DNA of 64,000 nucleotides from an uncultured Lachnospiraceae bacterium. Its GTDB lineage: Bacteria; Bacillota; Clostridia; Lachnospirales; Lachnospiraceae. Position 1 is the stretch's first letter, and the number at the start of each line of letters is the position of its first letter. A program made the translations under genes and the position numbers. The stretch covers positions 80,020 to 144,019 of the forward strand of contig CAJTQO010000001.1 in NCBI GenBank assembly GCA_910578405.1, in the 5' to 3' direction. Shown piece after piece: positions 60,847 to 64,000 of the stretch. The notes below the pieces were generated by a model. The model made no database searches. It was not told the DNA's origin and saw only the letters and a list, made by a program, of their open reading frames with translations.

Positions 60847-61430
60847 AGCATACCGTCAAGTAAAGAGTAGATGTCAGTTGTAAAAGGAGCTTGTAGCGGC
60901 CATGATACATCAATCAAAGTTTTTATAAGGTATTCCCTATCTTGTGTGGAAACATTGCGTGAACGCGCGCCAGGATGTGGAAGATCGCTGTTTTTTGCAA
61001 AAGCAAAACGCCATTGCTCCCCGAAGGCGTATAGGCTAACTGCGACAATATCAAATTCTCCAACAGCAAGGCAAGTTGTATTTACTTTGTGTCCATTGGG
61101 TAATCTTATTTCACGGCGGTCACTTGCATCGCATTGGAATTTACCCGTCCATTTGTCATCGCCGATATTTTTAACGGAATTGGTTTGCAGGGATTTTGCT
61201 TCAACCCTAAATTCCTTTCCTTTATAACGAAAGGAAATATCTCCTTTGCTTGTTCTGTCATGATCATCATATTTCCTTACATTTTCAATATTTACATGGC
61301 CATCAAAGTACGCCCTTGCTTTATATTCGCTAATATACCCAAATAGGAATCCACGCAAAGAAGGATTGTCATTAACAATTTGCGTTAATTCCTCTGCAGT
61401 AATTTGCCATTTTTCAAGAATAGTCATCAT
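60843..61430 (-). CDS. Presumed type II restriction endonuclease
   Basis: The product of about 195 residues (start 61430; 61457 is an alternative, neither with a strong ribosome binding site) has the motif GDISFRYKGKEFRVEAKS in its first half. This fits the PD-(D/E)XK nuclease pattern with D then ExK. No closer family was recognised. The assignment depends on its position next to a DNA methyltransferase and on this motif. The gene is on the opposite strand and needs its own promoter. The tight 3' overlap with the methyltransferase is usual in compact restriction systems. Confidence 0.6.
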   Translation of the reverse strand: MMTILEKWQITAEELTQIVNDNPSLRGFLFGYISEYKARAYFDGHVNIENVRKYDDHDRTSKGDISFRYKGKEFRVEAKSLQTNSVKNIGDDKWTGKFQCDASDRREIRLPNGHKVNTTCLAVGEFDIVAVSLYAFGEQWRFAFAKNSDLPHPGARSRNVSTQDREYLIKTLIDVSWPLQAPFTTDIYSLLDGML

Positions 61431-61530
61431 AAAAACCCCATTAAACTTTTCTTTCATATTACAACAAAAAGAAAGTTTTTTCAGTCGTTTCGTTAAAAGT
61501 CAGTAGTTACAGTGATTGGCATAGTTTTGG

Positions 61531-61632
61531 TTACTCGTATGAAAACGTATTTATTGTAAGTAAAAATCCATTTGCGAAGCAATTTTTGCATGGATTTTCA
61601 CCTGTTACCGGAACGGAGTGAACAGTAATTGG
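61531..61632 (+). repeat. Interspersed two-hairpin repeat, copy B
   Basis: This stretch is the counterpart of 6571-6674. Shared blocks are TTACTC, AACGTAT, TATTG, AAAATCCATTTG, GCATGGATTTT and CCTGTTACCGGAACGGAGTG. Differences are scattered single bases, including a one-base indel before CACCTG. It lies beyond the nuclease gene and before the secreted protein. The rest of the 61458-61774 gap has a possible promoter with TATAAT at 61720-61725. Confidence 0.8.
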
Positions 61633-61774
61633 TTTTGCCGTTTTTAGACGCCACAAAATCAAATGCAATATTAAGGAAAAACTAATAAAATAGGTGTGTT
61701 CAAAAGAAAAAAAATGTTGTATAATGATATTACTTATAAAGATGGGGGAGTTTTGGGAAACGGAGGTGATATTT

Positions 61775-62830
61775 GTGTTGGAGAGGAAGAAAAATACAGG
61801 GAATAAGATGCTGCTTCCGGCGGCAGGGCTTATTTTTGCGGCTGTCATGCAGTGCGGGCTTTCGGCAGAGGCAGCGGGATTGCCAGAGGCAACCGTTGGG
61901 GACGCTCTAATCCAGCATCAGTCGGTATCGGACAATGGTTTGCCGGACAGCGCTGCATTTATCAACTCGGTATCGGACAATTCGGCTATGACTATGCCGC
62001 CTGTAGGGGAAGCGGCTGGGGATACAGGATTTGCGGCTGCAGGGGAAGCGGCTGCGCCAGGAGCGGATGTGGACAGCTCTTTGACGGATGGGGCTGTAGC
62101 GGAAGGGGATGCAGGGACGGAAAGCGGCGCAGATGTGGAAGAGGCGCCTGTAGGCGCAGCGCCGGAAGGAGAGGAAACGATTGCGGCGGAAGCGCTGCCG
62201 GAAGGAAAGGAAGAGGATGAAATGGCCGTGGCGCAGGAAGTGGACAGCAGCCAGCTCCAGACACTGAATTACAAAACAGGCATTCTGACAGACTGGGAGC
62301 AAATCAATGAGGCGCTGCACACCCTTTCGCCGGATGCGCTGACGGATGGAGACGGCGGCGCTTTAGTGCTGCGGCTGCAGAATGTGAGCGGGATTCCGGC
62401 GGGAATCAAAGACAGTCTGGCTTCTGACGGTTCCGGTTATGCGAAATATCTTCACTGTAATGTGGGGAGCGGGGCGGCGCTGGTGTTTGGCGGGAATACG
62501 GATAACAGCGGTTTCCAGGGCGTCAGCGATGCGTCGGTGACAGTGGACAGTGAAAAGCGCGGCAAGAAGAGCATGGCGGTTACGGTGAAGTTCGCTTCCC
62601 ATGAAGATATGGGGACGGTGGCCAGTTTACATGTGAATTTGCCGCAATGTTCGAAAGGGACGAAAGTTTCCGTATATGCGGAGACGGTGAGTCTGGATGA
62701 AGAGGGGAATGTGGATGTGGGGGAGAATGCCTGCATCGGGACGACGAAGGCGGATGGGAACGGGAATGTGGAAGTGCCTATCCAGTCTACGGCGAATTAT
62801 ATGTTTGTTTATAAGGCGGCCAAAGAGTAA
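61775..62830 (+). CDS. Secreted acidic protein, unknown function
   Basis: This protein of about 351 residues begins at GTG 61775, six bases after GGAGGTG (TTG 61778 is an alternative). A signal peptide (hydrophobic about 12-30, cleavage near SAEA-A) is followed by an Ala/Gly/Glu-rich acidic stretch (about 35-145), then a folded domain (150-345) with VLRLQNVSGIPAGIKDSL, KYLHCNVGSGAALVFGG and LHVNLPQCSKGTKVSVYAETVSLDEEG. No known domain was recognised. It may be a cell-surface or spore-surface adhesin-like protein. Confidence 0.65.
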   Translation: MLERKKNTGNKMLLPAAGLIFAAVMQCGLSAEAAGLPEATVGDALIQHQSVSDNGLPDSAAFINSVSDNSAMTMPPVGEAAGDTGFAAAGEAAAPGADVDSSLTDGAVAEGDAGTESGADVEEAPVGAAPEGEETIAAEALPEGKEEDEMAVAQEVDSSQLQTLNYKTGILTDWEQINEALHTLSPDALTDGDGGALVLRLQNVSGIPAGIKDSLASDGSGYAKYLHCNVGSGAALVFGGNTDNSGFQGVSDASVTVDSEKRGKKSMAVTVKFASHEDMGTVASLHVNLPQCSKGTKVSVYAETVSLDEEGNVDVGENACIGTTKADGNGNVEVPIQSTANYMFVYKAAKE

Positions 62831-62888
62831 GGGAACTGTGAACAGTAACAGCAGTTGCCCTTTCCCCACTGCCTGACAGATAATATGC

Positions 62889-62918
62889 TTGACAGGGGGA
62901 GCGGGCGGGGATTATAAT
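62889..62918 (+). promoter_or_regulatory. Promoter of ileS
   Basis: TTGACA (62889-62894), 18 bases and a consensus TATAAT (62913-62918), followed immediately by the T-box leader. Confidence 0.75.
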
Positions 62919-62924
62919 AACGGC

Positions 62925-63305
62925 ATACGCAAAAGCAAGTTTATGCTTAGGGAATGCATTTAGTTTAGCGGGAAAGACTGTGACGGAGAGAGTAGGCGTT
63001 TGCAGAAACCCAAAGCGAGCCGGCGGCGGTGGGAGGCCGGTGGGAGTATGGGACGCCGAAGATCACTTCTGAGTTGCGGGCTGAACTCTTGGCGTTTTAT
63101 CCGGAGGAGACACTGGCCGATGGGCCGGTGCAGGAATGGCCGGATAGCGGAGGGGAAGTAGGCGCCGACGGGAATCCGCCGTTATCGGATACCATATATC
63201 CTGCGTGTTTTGGCATCAAGCGGTGTGTAAGGCGGCAGGCGTATGATGTAACAGGTGGTATGCGGGTGTTTGCCCCCGTCCTTTTACGGACGGGGGCTTT
63301 TTTTC
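62925..63305 (+). promoter_or_regulatory. Isoleucine T-box leader of ileS
   Basis: The leader senses uncharged tRNA-Ile. Stem I has the 5' GGAGAGAGTAGG block and, on its 3' side, CGCCGAAGATCACTTC, where ATC (63062-63064) is the specifier codon. The T-box sequence AACAGGTGGTATGCGGG (63250-63266) pairs with the tRNA acceptor end. It is followed by the terminator GCCCCCGTCC/GGACGGGGGC (63272-63297) and a T-run. An open frame in this region is not a gene. Confidence 0.9.
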
Positions 63306-63377
63306 TAAGAGTTTATAAGATGTAAAAGGAAAGAAGGCTGCGCTGCCGCTAAGTGATAGGAAGAAAGGATGGATGGA

Positions 63378-64000
63378 ATGTATCAGAAAGTATCGGCCAA
63401 TCTCAATTTTGTGGAGCGGGAAAAAGAGACGGAAAAGTTTTGGAAGGATCATGACATTTTTAAAAAGAGTATGGAGAACCGTAAAGACGGGCCTACGTAT
63501 ACATTTTATGACGGGCCTCCCACGGCAAACGGAAAGCCTCATATTGGGCATGTGCTGACCCGTGTGATTAAGGATATGATACCAAGGTATCGTACGATGA
63601 AAGGGTATATGGTGCCGCGTAAAGCGGGCTGGGACACTCACGGGCTTCCGGTGGAGCTGGAAGTGGAGCAGAAGCTGGGACTGGACGGGAAGGAGCAGAT
63701 TGAGGAGTATGGCCTGGATCCTTTTATCCGGCAGTGTAAGGAGAGTGTATGGAAGTATAAGGGAATGTGGGAAGATTTCTCCGGTACGGTGGGTTTCTGG
63801 GCGGATATGGACAATCCTTATGTGACCTACGATGATAATTTCATTGAGTCGGAATGGTGGGCGTTAAAGCGGATTTGGGACAAAGGTTTGTTGTATAAAG
63901 GATTTAAGATTGTGCCGTACTGTCCGCGCTGTGGAACGCCGCTGTCTTCCCATGAGGTGGCGCAGGGGTACAAGGCGGTGAAGGAACGTTCTGCTATCGT
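63378..64000 (+). CDS. ileS: Isoleucyl-tRNA synthetase (N-terminal part)
   Basis: About 207 codons are in the window before it is cut at 64000. MYQKVSANLNFVEREKETEKFW and YDGPPTANGKPHIGHV, the HIGH-type ATP motif, are present near residues 45-60. RKAGWDTHGLPVELEVE and YCPRCGTPLSSHEVAQGY follow. The start is ATG 63378 eight bases after AAAGGA; ATG 63369 is in frame too. The upstream T-box with an ATC specifier independently confirms the identity. Confidence 0.93.
   Translation, partial: MYQKVSANLNFVEREKETEKFWKDHDIFKKSMENRKDGPTYTFYDGPPTANGKPHIGHVLTRVIKDMIPRYRTMKGYMVPRKAGWDTHGLPVELEVEQKLGLDGKEQIEEYGLDPFIRQCKESVWKYKGMWEDFSGTVGFWADMDNPYVTYDDNFIESEWWALKRIWDKGLLYKGFKIVPYCPRCGTPLSSHEVAQGYKAVKERSAI

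Noticed and set aside
63029..63325. A 98-codon frame before ileS
   Set aside because: It lies inside the T-box leader and spans its terminator.
1..64000. CRISPR arrays, rRNA genes, prophage or insertion-sequence transposases
   Set aside because: No spaced direct repeats of CRISPR type, rRNA sequence, phage structural gene or transposase was seen.

Overview
The window looks like chromosomal DNA of a spore-forming, Gram-positive anaerobe of the Clostridia, most likely a Lachnospiraceae member. Reasons: sporulation genes (spoVG, spoVT, a SleB-type cell-wall hydrolase, a CotH-family protein), a glgC-glgD pair, a long-form 2-isopropylmalate synthase, a T-box-controlled ileS, strong AGGAGG-type ribosome binding sites and moderate G+C. 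The species cannot be fixed from the sequence alone.

Layout. 1-10.7 kb: an HPr-like protein, leuA behind a 107-bp tandem repeat, a DUF3048 lipoprotein, an RmlD-like reductase, a YuiD-type membrane protein, an AraC regulator, and a polysaccharide block (LIC_10190-like membrane protein, GDP-L-fucose synthase, mannose-1-phosphate guanylyltransferase). 10.7-17 kb: a 19-bp-arm palindromic element, tRNA-Gln(CTG), a zinc-ribbon membrane protein, Sua5, a broken rpiB, upp and a SleB-type hydrolase. 17-25 kb: a complete F1Fo ATP synthase operon (atpZ, an AtpI-like gene, atpBEFHAGDC) whose c subunit carries a sodium-binding signature. 25-32 kb: a methyltransferase, a large exported protein with a C39-like end, a membrane XRE regulator, a YczE-like protein and queT behind a long structured leader. 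32.5-38.4 kb: an XRE regulator, a strong candidate orphan RNA with its own promoter, prs, primosomal dnaC/dnaI-like and dnaD-like genes with a DnaA-box cluster upstream, and murC. 38.9-45 kb: glgCD, spoVG, a Crp-family regulator divergent from a frameshifted MATE gene with a perfect CRP-type operator between them, then a 59-bp tandem repeat before pth. 45-59.7 kb: mfd, a CotH/VTC/DUF4956 trio, xpaC-telA, a BlaI-like repressor, an amidase, spoVT and pncB. 59.9-61.5 kb: an AT-rich three-gene block that looks like a type II restriction-modification system. 61.5-64 kb: a second copy of an interspersed repeat first seen near 6.6 kb, a secreted acidic protein, and the Ile T-box with the start of ileS, cut by the window edge.

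Most of the window is ordinary core genome. The parts that conventional genes do not explain are the candidate RNA at about 33.0-33.15 kb, the queT leader, the DnaA-box array at 36.83-37.01 kb, the two-copy interspersed repeat, the 100-bp inverted repeat at the predicted 5' end of the atp transcript, and purine-rich tandem repeats placed directly before ribosome binding sites (leuA, pth, mfd) or inside genes. All identifications come from reading the sequence; no database search was run.
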